Shown one piece after another: positions 29,991 to 40,959 of a stretch of DNA of 64,000 bases (the first letter of the stretch is position 1; every line of letters begins with the position of its first letter). A model generated the notes under the pieces. That model searched no databases. It was not told the origin of the DNA and saw only the letters and a list, made by a program, of their open reading frames with translations. Both the position numbers and the translations under genes were made by a program. Origin of the DNA: Pseudocercospora fijiensis CIRAD86. Its lineage: Eukaryota; Ascomycota; Dothideomycetes; Mycosphaerellales; Mycosphaerellaceae. The stretch is from positions 862,377 through 926,376 of the forward strand of contig NW_006921540.1 of NCBI RefSeq assembly GCF_000340215.1, written 5' to 3'.

Positions 29991-30567
29991 GGGGTCGTTG
30001 GGATGGTGCAGGTGTAGTCTTTGCATCGAAACGGATTCTCTCGAGGCCACCGTTGGCTAAGATTGCTTGGTCTCGCGTGTCTCGTTGAGCGAGGAAGAAG
30101 TCCGATCGTTGCCGAAATGCAGTCACAGTGCAGTTGTGTCGTTGTGCAGGACTGACCCAATGGAGCAAAAGAATCAGCCCTAGTATATGACTTTCTTCCT
30201 TCCTTCGGACTTTGAACCTCGTCTCGTGTGTCATCATCCACAACGCCCTCCATCCTCCTCCCAAGACACTATGCATGTTGTAGGGCTGAACGACATGGCG
30301 TATATGATCAGCCTGAAGGAATGTCAGCTAGCGTAAATGCCGGTCAAGCCGTCCGCTTTCCAGATGCAGTCTCTAGTGACCCTGCAATATGCACACATGT
30401 CCCCGAAGGCTTCACTCCTAGGCTTTATAACGCGAGCAGTACACGTAGCTCTGCTCATTATAAGCATATATTCAAATCACTCCATTTCCCATTCTCAAGC
30501 CCACTAGCCTGCATAGAAACATTAAATCCCACAACTAACAGATACCTCATCAAAAACCTCTATCGCC
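29991..30567. other. Intergenic, no gene found
   Basis: About 575 bp. A TTTATAA element at 30423-30430 is a possible TATA box for the gene at 30568. Overlapping frames are shadows of the esterase gene or featureless. Confidence 0.4.
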
Positions 30568-31026
30568 ATGTCTACAACAATTTTCGCCCTCCCACCCTTC
30601 AAACTAGCCCTCTACCTCGAAATCTTCTCCAACCTCTCCTCCCTCCCTACTCTCCTCCTCTACCCCTCCTACGCAACCTCCTTCCTCCTTACCTCGCCTT
30701 CGACCACCTCCCCCTCAACCCTAACCCTAACCCGCTAGTTCGGAGGTCTCCTCGGAGCCTTTACCGTCCCTTTAATCCTCTCCATCCCCTTACCTCAAAG
30801 CCAGAGACAGATCGGGTTTCGAAGAGCTACGTATATTACTATGGGAGCTGCGAAAGTTTTCTTAGGGGGTTTGATGTTTTGGGCTTATTTGCAGGGGGAA
30901 GAGGAGAGTGGGTTTCGTGGGAGGGTTATGCTGGCTGGTGTGGTGAATATGGGGGTGTTGCTAGGGTTGAGGGTTTGGTTTGTTGGGGTGAGGCCGGAGC
31001 TTCTTGTTGAGGGGGGGAGTAAGTAG
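30568..31026 (+). pseudogene. Small four-helix membrane protein with an in-frame TAG
   Basis: One frame runs from ATG 30568 to TAG 31026, 152 codons plus stop, broken only by TAG at 30736-30738 (codon 57). Before it: MSTTIFALPPFKLALYLEIF...; after it: FGGLLGAFTVPLILSIPL, then MGAAKVFLGGLMFWAYLQG and VMLAGVVNMGVLLGLRVWF. The four hydrophobic segments only make sense as one protein. The TAG could come from TGG or CAG. It is preceded by CTAACCCTAACCCGC, which looks like an intron end, but there is no GT donor upstream; a GC donor at 30670 would leave a 66-nt in-frame intron, which is a possible alternative. I do not recognise the family. Confidence 0.55.
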
Positions 31027-31143
31027 AGAGAGAGAGAGAGAGGGTTATAATAAGAAATTTGGGTTGGAGATGTTTGTGGAAAGAGAAAAGTCTAGTTCTT
31101 TTTATGTAAAAGAAAATGTCTACTTAAGTTAATCCCCTTCACG

Positions 31144-32042
31144 CTACCACCCAACGTCTCCGGATCCCTCCCCAATCCTTTTGAAAGGCCTAGAAGGAAA
31201 CCAAGACGCAAAAGCATCACAATCAACCTTACACTTAACATCCGGTCCACCAGCCTTCATTAAAGCATGATGCAAACATCTCTGATCATCTTTATGAAGT
31301 GCTTGCAAAGGAAGATTTCCCGTTGCCCACCAACTCTGTGCTCCCTTGATTTGCCCAAACTCAAACCCCGTCACCGCTCCACAATGCTCGATCCGACGTT
31401 TCAAATTCTGGGGATTCCAGTGGAATCTTTGGACTTGGAAGGCTTCACCATATATAGCGTATTCGCTGCAGCAACTTGTATTGGGGTGGGAAGGATCATT
31501 TTGGAGCCCGCTTGGGAGGTCTTGTGGCATGTTCACTAGGTCGGATGTGTTGCTCGGTGGAGGAAAGCTTGGATCGATTAGGGGTGTTGAGGAAGTTGAG
31601 GAAGTTGGAATTATGCTGAATGTTGAGGGTGTGGAGCTATTGAGATTGATCGAGGTCATTGTGGACTTCGACGTTGTCATTCTCGGGTCAGGACTCCCAG
31701 TGGCGCTCTCAGGATTTGTGGTCGGGAATTGAGTGGTAGAAGAGGGCGTCTTCGCAGTATGGATCGTCCTCGATGGATCTTCACCACGGCCGGGAGATGG
31801 AGTCGGAGATGGCCTCGGAACCAACCTCGGAGCATGCTCGCCCTCCCCATCCTAGAAGACATCAATGGTCAACAGATCGCCAGCAGCACCCAAGAGAACT
31901 GCAGCTCCATCAACTGCGGCAGCGGAAAGTTCGCCCACCCGAACACTGACTCCTCAATTCTCTCCAGTGCAAAACTCACGACACTTCCCGCGCGTGACAC
32001 AGGTCTGACATTAACAATGTTATCTCCGACCCTTGGAATCAT
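31144..32042 (-). CDS. Hypothetical Ser/Thr/Pro-rich protein, about 286 aa, structure uncertain
   Basis: The C-terminal exon (31851-31144) is well supported: a Ser/Thr/Pro-rich linker, then a cysteine-containing domain (CCSEYAIYGEAFQVQRFHW, RRIEHCGAVTGFEFGQIKG, CKVDCDAFASWFPS). Upstream, a frame with FPLPQLMELQFSW joins through a 38-nt intron (GTGCTG...TTCTAG, 31889-31852) to DGEGEHAPRL. The intron is short, and the first ATG in that frame is at 32042. Coding-like stretches continue further up to about 32400 in other frames, so the true start may lie there. Function unknown; the Ser/Thr-rich linker suggests O-glycosylation. Confidence 0.42.
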
Positions 32043-33307
32043 TTGACCTAAGCCATCGAGCACGATTCCCTGGGTCGTCCTGAGGATGCTTGTCGTACCC
32101 TCCAGGGAGATCCGGCCTTGGCGGCGACGTCCTGCCAGTAAGCAATGTCAAGCGGCTGCAGTACGCCTGGCTTCATCCACGAGTCCCGGAACTTTTGAAC
32201 CATCTCGCCCGTTTTTTGATTTCAACCCTAAACTTGACTTCATCTGCATTCGCGTTGCAGCGTCGAAATCGGCGGTAACCTTGCTCGTACATGTAACCAG
32301 ACCGCCTGCGGCTGTACAAGTTGATCTCCTTCACAAGTGCGTTCTCCATGACGCCAGTATCTTGGTTATACAATTCTGTACGAAGAACTCTTCCCTTTGG
32401 ATAGCCCTTGACTGATGGTGGAAGCTTCCCTCAAAGGCATTTTCGAACGGCTCAGGCTTCTCCTGTAGACGGAGAGACTGCTGTGGTCTGCAGTGAAATT
32501 TCGCGCTGTCGGTATCAGTACTGAGCTATCGGTATGGGAGAAAGAGAAACCTTGGAGATGGCATGAAATATATATAGACATCGTGGCTTGCTTTCGATTT
32601 GTGCTCAGGTGTGCTACCCTGCATCTCCAAAGCGGAGCCTCGAAATGTCCTCCGCATACCATGACAGCTTGAGCTCGTCGGCTCACCTGTTGCTGTTGCT
32701 TGCAATACTAAGCTCGCCCAAGCTCGCGATTGAAGCTGGATTTTTGCAGGTCACGTGCAGATCAACCGAAACCAACCGATTTTCTACTTGAGAGCGGACT
32801 CCGGGCAGATCGCGATAGAGTGCAGCACGCGCCTATTGTGCTCATAATTCCGTCTTGATATTCAGAATTTCAAGAGGAGTGGTGGCCGGTGCTGCGGCGG
32901 CTCGCTTCTTGGTCGCCTCCCAGTCGATAAAGTAATAAACCTAGATTATACGCTATTATATCGCAAGGCACAGAAGCGCATCGGTGGAGATGCTAAAGCC
33001 ATTGCGCTGAGGTGGCGCCATTTGGACGAATGGGTCGCACACGCGTGCTTTGATCGCAGCCACGTGCTGGACGGCATCCGATATGCAACATGGGACTGTG
33101 GATTAGAGCTTCACGGTGTCCGGACATGAACACAGTTTTGAAAGCTTTATTTTGATTCTCGTCAGCTTCTGTCTGAATATAGGTAATTCTGCCTGTGTGA
33201 CGAACCATCCATAATACTCCCAAAACACCTCCGGCCATGAGAGTCATCATCTGACTCGTGTAGTAGCGTCTCGGATCAGTCTCTCCCAGACCTTGAAACG
33301 ATCGCGC
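32043..33307. other. Intergenic or unresolved coding fragments
   Basis: On the minus strand between 32400 and 32098 several coding-like pieces occur in different frames, such as LQPLDIAYWQDVAAKAGSPW ending at a GTACGA donor-like site, and NALVKEINLYSRRRSGYMYE. They may be exons of the gene at 31144 or remains of a broken one. 32700-33300 holds no supported gene. Confidence 0.35.
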
Positions 33308-33739
33308 CTAGTATCGGTAGCGGGTAGAGTAGTCTTTTGGCGAGACCACCAAACCACGTCCCTTCTTCGCGCCCTTGTAGATGGTCTCGATAATGTCAAT
33401 CAACTCCTGCTTGTCCTCCAACACCCAGTTCAGCTTGTTGTTGTTTCCGGTACCGAAATCGCACATCATGTGCTTGTTGCGGAAGAAGAACATGAGTGTG
33501 ACTGGGTCGTAAAGCTCGTACATCTGCTTGAAGTCGGGCACTTGGTCGAGGTCGCAGACGTAGATGACGGCGAAGTTCTTGACGCGGTCGGCGATCTTGT
33601 AGAGCACTTCGTCTTGGCGCATGCAGTCTGGGTCCCAGTCGCGACCGAAGCGAATGACCACGAGGCGGTCTTCTTCAGACATGATGGCTTGGTCGACATG
33701 CCAGCCCGTCACCAAGTGAGGAATGACGACGGAGCCCAT
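33308..33739 (-). CDS. dim1: U5 snRNP 15-kDa protein Dim1/Dib1 (TXNL4A), 143 aa
   Basis: The thioredoxin-fold protein of the U4/U6.U5 tri-snRNP, needed for pre-mRNA splicing and kept very similar from yeast to human. The sequence has the expected length and motifs: VIPHLVTGWHVDQAIMSEED at the start, VIRFGRDWDPDCMRQDEVLY, NFAVIYVCDLDQVPDFKQMY, and DPVTLMFFFRNKHMMCDFGT. The tail is KGAKKGRGLVVSPKDYSTRY-RY. No intron is seen in this copy. It is clean and free of disruptions, so it is surely functional. Confidence 0.97.
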   Translation of the reverse strand: MGSVVIPHLVTGWHVDQAIMSEEDRLVVIRFGRDWDPDCMRQDEVLYKIADRVKNFAVIYVCDLDQVPDFKQMYELYDPVTLMFFFRNKHMMCDFGTGNNNKLNWVLEDKQELIDIIETIYKGAKKGRGLVVSPKDYSTRYRY

Positions 33740-34246
33740 GATGATGGTATGATGTGGTGGTCGTGTGTGGTCGCGGTTGAGTCTCGACGGGTGGGTGGAA
33801 CACGCTCAATACGCTGCGCGGCAGATGGTTGTTCGAGGTGTTGGTTGCAGGCCCGCTTTTGAAGTTGCAAGTCAAGTGAGGGAAAGTTCCAAGTTGCATG
33901 TGAAGCGCAAATGACTCGTGAAGAGCGGGAAAAGCACGGGCCTTGTGTTTTTCCGTGCCACAATTTTTGCCAACGGAGCAAGAAGCTTCTTTTTAAGCGC
34001 CGGCAAGGTCTGCACCGCACCCTTATTGAAAGGCGTTTCGCGTCTCATTCAAGCGACGCTATGTACACCTACAATAGCACAGCACAGGCTTCTGCTTCTG
34101 GCGTCAAATGCCATGCAGTCATTGACATATGCTTGGGCGCGTCTGTCGAACTTACTGGGTAGTATCTTGCCTGGACGAGACCTCTTGAGATGATGATGAA
34201 ACGACTTCTGCAATACTTCTGACCTTGGATCTTTTGGTACACAGGT
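33740..34246. promoter_or_regulatory. Divergent promoter, Dim1 and GH47 genes
   Basis: About 507 bp between divergent starts. Open frames in it are short shadows. No specific operator recognised. Confidence 0.4.
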
Positions 34247-36026
34247 ATGGGCTTACGAACTTCGCCCAGAAGGATTGTCGTAGCCTGCTGTACGCTTTTG
34301 GTCTTCTGGTTTTGGTATACCTCACTTCTTGGAGGACAAGGTGGGTTTTTCCGATTAGACGTCTAACATGGCCCTGTTCAAGCAGGAGGCTGTGATCAGC
34401 TCTGACAGGAACTATACTGACCGCAGCATCCAGACAACAACGGCGTAAATCGAACTGTTCTTTCGCAAAGGAGAGATGCAGTCTCTGATGCCTTCCAACA
34501 TGCCTGGCATGGGTACTCTACACATTGCTTTGGAGGCGATACATTTCACCCCGTAAGCAACACATGTGACAACGGCTTCGGAGGCTGGGGTGCGACTACT
34601 ATTGATTCAATCTCGACTGCAATCATGCTGGGAAAAGGCGATGTAGTGAACCGCATTCTTAAATGCATCTCAACGCTGGACTTTACCAAAGTTGCAGGAG
34701 GTGCCAGAATCCAGATGTTCGAAGTGACTATCCGACATTTCGCTGGATTGATCTCGGCCTGGGATCTGTTGAACGGTCCATATCGTGCAATGGCAAAGGA
34801 TGAGGCCTTGATGAAGTCCCTGTACTCTCAAATGATCAAGCTTGGGGATTCGTTGAGTTGCGCCTTCGACACTCCGTCCGGTGTGCCGCGGAACTGGGTT
34901 GATCCAGCTCTATGCAAGTCTGACGACGGCACCTCGAACACAGTTGCAGGAGCAGGTACTTTGATCTTGGAGTTTAGCAGATTGTCAGACATCACCAAAG
35001 ACCAAAAGTATGCTCGACTTGCTCGTAGAGCTGAGTCGTACCTTCTCAACCCTCATCCGAGCGAGTACGAGATCTGGCCTGGGATTTTGGGATCTTTTCT
35101 AACTGTTGCCGATGGTGATCTCATTAATACAAAAGGCAGCTGGGGATCTTTGGCAGACTGTAAGCTCTTCTGCTCACGTCTACGGTGCATCGGCCATAGC
35201 TAACACGTCCTTGAGCGTTCTACGAGTATCTGCTCAAAGCCTACGTCTACAATTCAGAGGAGTTCCCATTCTACCTCGAACGCTGGCTAGCAGCCGCCGA
35301 CTCGACCATTAGGTATAAAAGCACAATGTGTCCCGATTCTGGCTTTGTTTCATGCTGACCTGCTGCAGGTACATCGGCTCCCACCCATACGGCCATCCAG
35401 AATGGACCCTAATTCCCTACTGGGAAGGCGACAAAACGTTCAACTACATGGACTCACTCTCATGGTTCGTCGGCGGCAACATGATTCTCGGCGGCATGGT
35501 AACCAACAACCAAACCCTCATCGACTATGGCCTCTCAGTCGCCAACACCGCTGGCGAGATCTACCACTCGACCCTCACCGGCCTCGGCGGAGAGTTCACC
35601 GGCTGGACAACCGACTGCACAGGAGACTGGGCCGCAAATTGCAACGCCGAAAACTCCATGCGAATCACAAGCGGCGAATTCAAACTCCGGCCCGAAGTCT
35701 TGGAGACATGGTATTATGCTTTCCGAGCAACAAAGGATCCGAAATATAGGGAATGGATCTGGGAAGCCTTCGAAGCGATTACGACGCATTGCAAGACCGA
35801 GACGGGATTCAGTGCTATCCAAGACGTGAATTTACCTGGAGGGGGAAAGAAATTGGACCAGCAGGAGAGTTTCCTTTTCGCGGAAGTTTTTGAGTATACC
35901 TGGCTGGCACATCTGGAAGATGATAGGAGTGAGATGCATGTGCAGGATAGTAGGACGGGGTTGAAGAATACTTGGGTGTATAATACTGAGGCGCATCCTT
36001 TTAGGGTAGTTGGTACGCCTGTCTAG
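34247..36026 (+). CDS. GH47 class I alpha-1,2-mannosidase, type II membrane protein, 533 aa
   Basis: Four exons: 34247-34360, 34427-35159, 35216-35312, 35369-36026, total 1602 nt. Introns 2 and 3 (56 nt each) are standard. Intron 1 is less sure: only a GTCTAA donor at 34361 with a GACCGCAG acceptor keeps the frame. The N-terminus has a signal anchor (residues about 10-28, RIVVACCTLLVFWFWYTSLL), then the GH47 domain: RRDAVSDAFQHAWHGYS, GFGGWGATTIDSISTAIMLG, EYEIWPGILGSF, MDSLSWFVGGNMILGG, LRPEVLETWYYAFRAT, LDQQESFLFAEVFEYTWL and NTEAHPF (the Thr binds Ca2+). These enzymes trim mannose from N-glycans in ER or Golgi. IDSISTA differs from the more common VDSLDTL, so this belongs to a divergent fungal subgroup. 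Confidence 0.88.
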
Positions 36027-36226
36027 GGAAGGAAGAATGTCGTGGAGTGTTGAAATATGGAGGCCGTCCTCTTTGATGTTTCTTGAAAAGTGTACCCATA
36101 TCTTCGCACTGTCTGAGTAGTCGGCATATGGAAAGGTTGAAGCTCATAAAGACATCCTCGAACGCAAGAATATAAAAGCGGGACTATGCTGGCGGAAAAT
36201 GTATCAGTGTCTGCCTGACCAAATGT

Positions 36227-38051
36227 CTATGAACCAAGCTCGTATCTCATCGTGCGCCTATTTGACAGTTCTTGCGGTTTGTGAAAGCCAGTCAACTCGT
36301 AAGGAACTGCATCTACTGCAGGGACTTCTGCTAGCCCATAACCGTGTCCTCGATGATCCTGGTATGATGGAGGTCCAGAGCGACTTTGATCGAACACTTG
36401 TCCACTCGCAGGTGTCAGTTCAGTAGCACTTGTTATCTTATTTCGCCTTCGTCTCATGACCACGAGCACAGCAACGGCAGCGATGACACTGGCACCAACG
36501 GCACTGCCCACGACAATGCCGACTAGTGCCCCGGCGGAGAATGCATTCCCAGACTTTGCAACCTTTGTACCAGTGGAAGCTGCACCAGTGGCGGTGGCTG
36601 TGGGGGGCGCAGTATCATTGCTGTTAATTTCGATATGCTCTGAGCAACTGCCACCCACGGATATGAGTCGCGTTTCGGTGGTATCGTTGACTTGCCACAG
36701 TGTGTAAGTACTGGCGTCAAGGTCTACCATCATATACGCAGACGAGAAGAATTCTTTTCCGATAATGGGAACGTCGTTGGAATTGACGTTCTCTAGTGGG
36801 GCCATAAGAATTGTGGATGCCGAAGAATTTGACACGAGAGCACCCGAAGGATCAACGTATTGATCCGGTAGAACCAGTGCATCATTGCGTATGGTGGTGC
36901 TGAATCCATTGCTAAGACTGATTGTGAGGTCGCCTGCGTAGCTGTGAGGCGTCAGCAAGATGTCTCTATGTCTTTGACAGTGGCACATACACAGCCTGCG
37001 GGTTCCAAGTCGGCGCAAACCAATGTACACCAAGCGAGCTATTGTCGTACGGGACTGTGTTGGTGGACTCAATCAAGCGGTCCCAGTATACGCTCGGTAT
37101 GTTCATAACTTCTGGGAAGTCTGGTTGGAAGCAAGCTGAGAACGAGGAACCAGCCAGCAGGTCAGCTTTGGTGCCATTGGGAAAGTCGAGGCCCAGGCCA
37201 GTCACAATCACAGACATGCCTGACAGACAGGCAGGAGATGGCTTGCCGAGTGGCTGTGTGAAGTTCTGGCCTGTGACTTTCGCTGCGTCGTAACCTCCGA
37301 ACACAATCTGGCCATCCTTTGCTGCTGAACTCGTTGCGCTTTCTATACCATACCAGTACGACCAGGATCGGGAAGAGATGCGTCCCGAATTCTTGAGTGC
37401 CTTGAGTATCGTGGAATTCTGTCCTAAGCCTATATTGTTCTGTGTGTCGAAACGTCCTCCAAAGTCGAAGCCTGGCATTCCAATCGGGAAATGCTCGAGC
37501 GAGGTATTTGCCAGAGCAAAACGATCTGTGAACCAGTCGCTAAACCAGATGTGAGTGCCTATAGCTCGTGCGACATCGCTTGGATCTCCTCCAGCCTCGT
37601 GCACGCCAAGTTTGGCTTCGAATGTTGATGAGGATTTCGGATCATAGAAGCCTCCTCGCTGAATCAGACATTGTGCCTCCGTCGAATTGTCGAAACAGAA
37701 TGGTGAGCTAGAGTTGTAGGCCTGTTGGCGTTCAGCTGGCAGTCCCAAGGTCTGGCGCGTGTTGCGACCTTACCCAGGTGTCGTTGAGATATCTCGAAAG
37801 GCCATCAGCTGCGCGGCCCGCATCATATAGTGAGGGACCACCTACGCATGGATCATGAAGGAGAAGTGCTGCTCGGGTGTTCCGATGGAAGCTGGGATGC
37901 CTCGCATTGACTTGCCATTAGATAAATGTACATTAGTAGTTGGCAGTGCTATGGGTGTCGGATCTGAACACGGGGACGCAGACGTGACGCTTGGAGAGAT
38001 TGCGAAAGAATAGAAGCCGAGTGATAATATGAAGAGCATTGTGCCGCCCAT
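36227..38051 (-). CDS. Membrane-anchored aspartic-protease-like protein without catalytic aspartates, 556 aa
   Basis: Four exons: 38051-37846, 37792-37774 (19 nt), 37721-36991, 36941-36227, total 1671 nt. Introns are 53, 52 and 49 nt. Start ATG 38051 gives a signal peptide (MGGTMLFILSLGFYSFA...). The body is a pepsin-fold A1-like domain (FGGYDAAKVTGQNFTQPL, NNIGLGQNSTIL, IIGKEFFSSAYMMVDLD), then a Thr/Ala linker, one transmembrane helix (ALVGIVVGSAVGASVIAAVA) and a basic cytosolic tail (VMRRRRNK). Where the first DTG should be, the sequence reads SFMIHAYLNDTW; the second reads ADLLAGSS. Both aspartates are missing, so it is probably a non-catalytic, glycan-rich surface protein. Many N-x-S/T sites. 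Confidence 0.82.
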
Positions 38052-38430
38052 GGAAATGAATGTAACGGCACACCGTGCATTGAAGATGGATTGCAAACCA
38101 AGAAGCTCGCCCGTGGCTCGACAGTCTGTCCTGCTCTTGTGCCCTCTCCGGATCCCTCAAGCGCGGCGCCTGCCATGCGTGCCATCTTGCCCAGGACGAG
38201 ATGAGCTGTCCACACCAGGATATCGCCAATGGTATGATCGAATTTGGCGCGCGTGAAGCGATGTAGCGCAGGAGAGCGGCACAGAAAGGACTACGCCGCA
38301 CGGCTGCAGATGTTGTTGAAGAAATGTATCCCTTGAAATTGCGAGGATGGAGTCTGATTACATCAAGGATAGAAGTGGAAGAATGGCGTAGCCATTACAC
38401 ATGACTCGCGCGATCGGAGCCGGAGAGACG
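38052..38430. promoter_or_regulatory. Upstream region of the protease-like gene, at the island edge
   Basis: Normal composition up to about 38430, then a sudden change to TpA-rich repeat. It should carry the gene's promoter, with the degraded repeat only about 380 bp away. Confidence 0.45.
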
Positions 38431-39547
38431 ACGCTCTTAATCAGCACGCGGTTAGCAAAGGCCGCAATCGAGAGGCACTACTATTAAAGATTGAGAGTAA
38501 AAGTTTAAGGCTGTCGATACATGCGTTATTAGGTGTTACTTAGTGCGTTTTTCCCCTTCTTTTTTCTTTATTTTTTTCTACCTCTATAACCGCCTACTAC
38601 CTCCGTCTAGGCCTTTATATACTAAGGATTACGTTCCGCGGTAGTAGTAGTAGATAGATTAGCACACGTAATATAGTCTAAATTTAGGGCTTATTTACTA
38701 ACTTCCAAATAACTAATTATATACTACTTTATTTAATCCTTTACCTAAAGGCTAAAAGCTAAACTACTAATTTCTATTATAGATTTTACTATCAAAATAC
38801 GATCTCGCTATACTAATAGAAGCTAGTATATCTAATATACAGAGTTTATAGCGCTACTATTTCCGAATATATCGAACTAAAAATTAAGTCTCTATAACTT
38901 ATATACGTTAGGTTGTACTAATTAAGCTAAGCCTGCTTCTATAGCTTTCCGCCTATCTAGATATATTAATTCTTAGTATATCGCTATATAGTAGGATAAT
39001 ACTTAGAGGTCCTTATCCTAAGTATTCTAACTAAGGCTCTATTATCCTATTAGACTTATTATTACGCTAACTATTTATTAAAAGGAGGCTTTCGCCTATT
39101 ACTATATCGGCTATAAATGCCGGCTATATTTTAAAGTTTACCGTACTTGCCTTTTTTAGCCGTACTTGCCCTTTTTAGCTATATCTGCCTTCTTTTCTTA
39201 CTCTAACGTTACTATAATATAGGCTTACGCGACGCTTACTCTATTACCTAGCGATACCGCGATACTACCTCTCTCGCTATATATAACCTTCGTATCGATA
39301 TCTATATCTTTGCGCTCTATATTAACTATCTCTATAATACCCTCGCTCTACGCGCGCCTTTATATATCTTTATAACGTACTTTTTTTAAGTTTTTTATTA
39401 ACTCGACGACTTTTATTATTTTATAATACCGAGTCTACTTAACTAAGTTACGACGCTTCGTAAGAAGGGACCTACTACTTCTATAGGTCGTAATAAGACT
39501 AGAAGTAGTAGAACGAGCATAGTATATTAACGTAAGAAGACTACTAG
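38431..39547. other. RIP-degraded repeat DNA, unclassified
   Basis: TpA-rich, stop-filled. A short direct repeat occurs at 39146-39180 (GCCGTACTTGCC twice), and a 9-bp inverted repeat (AATACTTAG/CTAAGTATT) at about 38999-39028. No domain recognised, no match seen to the gypsy internal regions. Confidence 0.5.
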
Positions 39548-40039
39548 TATAAGAAGGGTTATATTAGTAGGTAGATAGGGTAGTAGTAGATACAAGTAGT
39601 ATTCGATAAGGAGCTAGAAGGAGAGGGAGGAAGGCAGGCAAGTTAGCCTATTACTAAGCGCCAAGCCCTGCCTAAGGCACTAAGACCCTAGCTTTACTTA
39701 GCCTAGTTATATGCTAATTACGTATAGCCTCTTTAGCCCTAATATACGCTTCCCTTCTAAAGGCCGCGCCCTCGTAGCCTATCTATATTCTACGACCTCT
39801 ATTATAGCTAACTTAGCAATTCTAATAAGCTACTTAGCCCGCGCTAAATTAAATACTTAACTACCTAATTATATAACTATATTAAACCTTACCTCTAATA
39901 CAATATAACGTGCAACTCTAACTACGCTATTCTTATATATAATAAAGTAATATATATCTACGAGAATTAAGGGCCTTCGACTAATTATAATACAAGCGCG
40001 TCTTCCCTACTACAATAGATAGACGTACGAGGTATTGTA
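39548..40039 (-). repeat. 3' LTR of gypsy copy B (492 bp)
   Basis: On the + strand it begins TATAAGAAGGG and ends GGTATTGTA, the same ends as 57170-57661 and, reversed, 1508-2007. A purine-rich tract (in element sense GCAGAGGTAGGG) adjoins its inner end. Confidence 0.78.
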
Positions 40040-40959
40040 GCCCTACCTCTGCTCTAAGTAATGTCGTACCGAGTTCTTTGCGTCTACTCTTAAAAGACCT
40101 AGAAATGTCTACTCCGAGGGTTGTTCTTATTATTACGAGGGCTATTATTTACTGTCGTAGTTTTACTAGCCCTAATTAGTTAGGTTTAGCAGCCTTTAAG
40201 TATTAACTAATTATATCTTTTTAAAAAACATAGTCCGTCTAGTTTCTATAGGTAAAGGCTATTATAAGTATAATAGTTAAGGTTCGCCTCGCTTAAAGGG
40301 TCGGAAAGATCGAGGAGTAACCTATTATCCGTAAGATTGACCCCGGCTAGCTTAGCTCTATAGTTTTTGCCCTTAGTTAGTCTATTAGTCGCTTAATCTT
40401 TTAACTTAGTTAAAGTTTTAATTAAACCCTTACTAGGTTTAATCTTTTAACTTAGTTAGTATAGTGCCTTAGGCTCGTAGTATAGGTAAGGTTAGTAATA
40501 GTAGCGAGTAGGTAATATTAATAATAGCGGCGCTAGTCGTCTTAGCGCTAACTTTACCTTGCTTTTAATTTCCTTCGACTAGTAACGCTTTAACTAGCGA
40601 TACACTCCGTAATACCGTTACTAATATAGCTATGTCGGCTGCCGGTATACTACTAGATCGTAGCGCGATACTATTACCTTTATTACCGTCCTTCGTACGC
40701 GCGCGCCCCTATCGATCGCTTAGGCCTCGAGGCTCTATAGAATAAATAAATAAGAGGGGGACCCGTAGGGCTCGGTAGTAGAGAGATAGACATCTTTTAG
40801 AAGAGTAGGTAATTAGTTAACGCGTTATAGCGCGCTTATTAATACTTAGTACGCATTTACTATAGTAGTATAGTCTTATTGTCCTAGTTTGCTAGCCTCT
40901 AATTAGTTAGCTAATAGCACCCCGGGGGTAGTATTATTCCTAAGCCTTAGTAACATTAC

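Noticed and set aside
30715..30735. CCCTAACCCTAACCC as an interstitial telomere repeat
   Set aside because: Only two and a half units, and it lies inside a coding frame as Thr-Leu codons; chance is sufficient.
32993..33250. 85-codon minus frame with a hydrophobic start (MMTLMAGGVLGVLWMV)
   Set aside because: It lies just downstream of the Dim1 stop on the same strand, without a promoter gap; likely part of that 3' region. Not enough evidence for a gene.
37734..37773. Frameshift in the protease-like gene between LNDTWV and the downstream frame
   Set aside because: A standard 52-nt intron (GTAAGG...CTGAAC...CAACAG) placed at 37773-37722 joins the frames exactly, so no lesion is needed.
38999..39028. 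9-bp inverted repeat as a MITE or hairpin RNA
   Set aside because: Too short and in TpA-saturated sequence where such matches arise easily.
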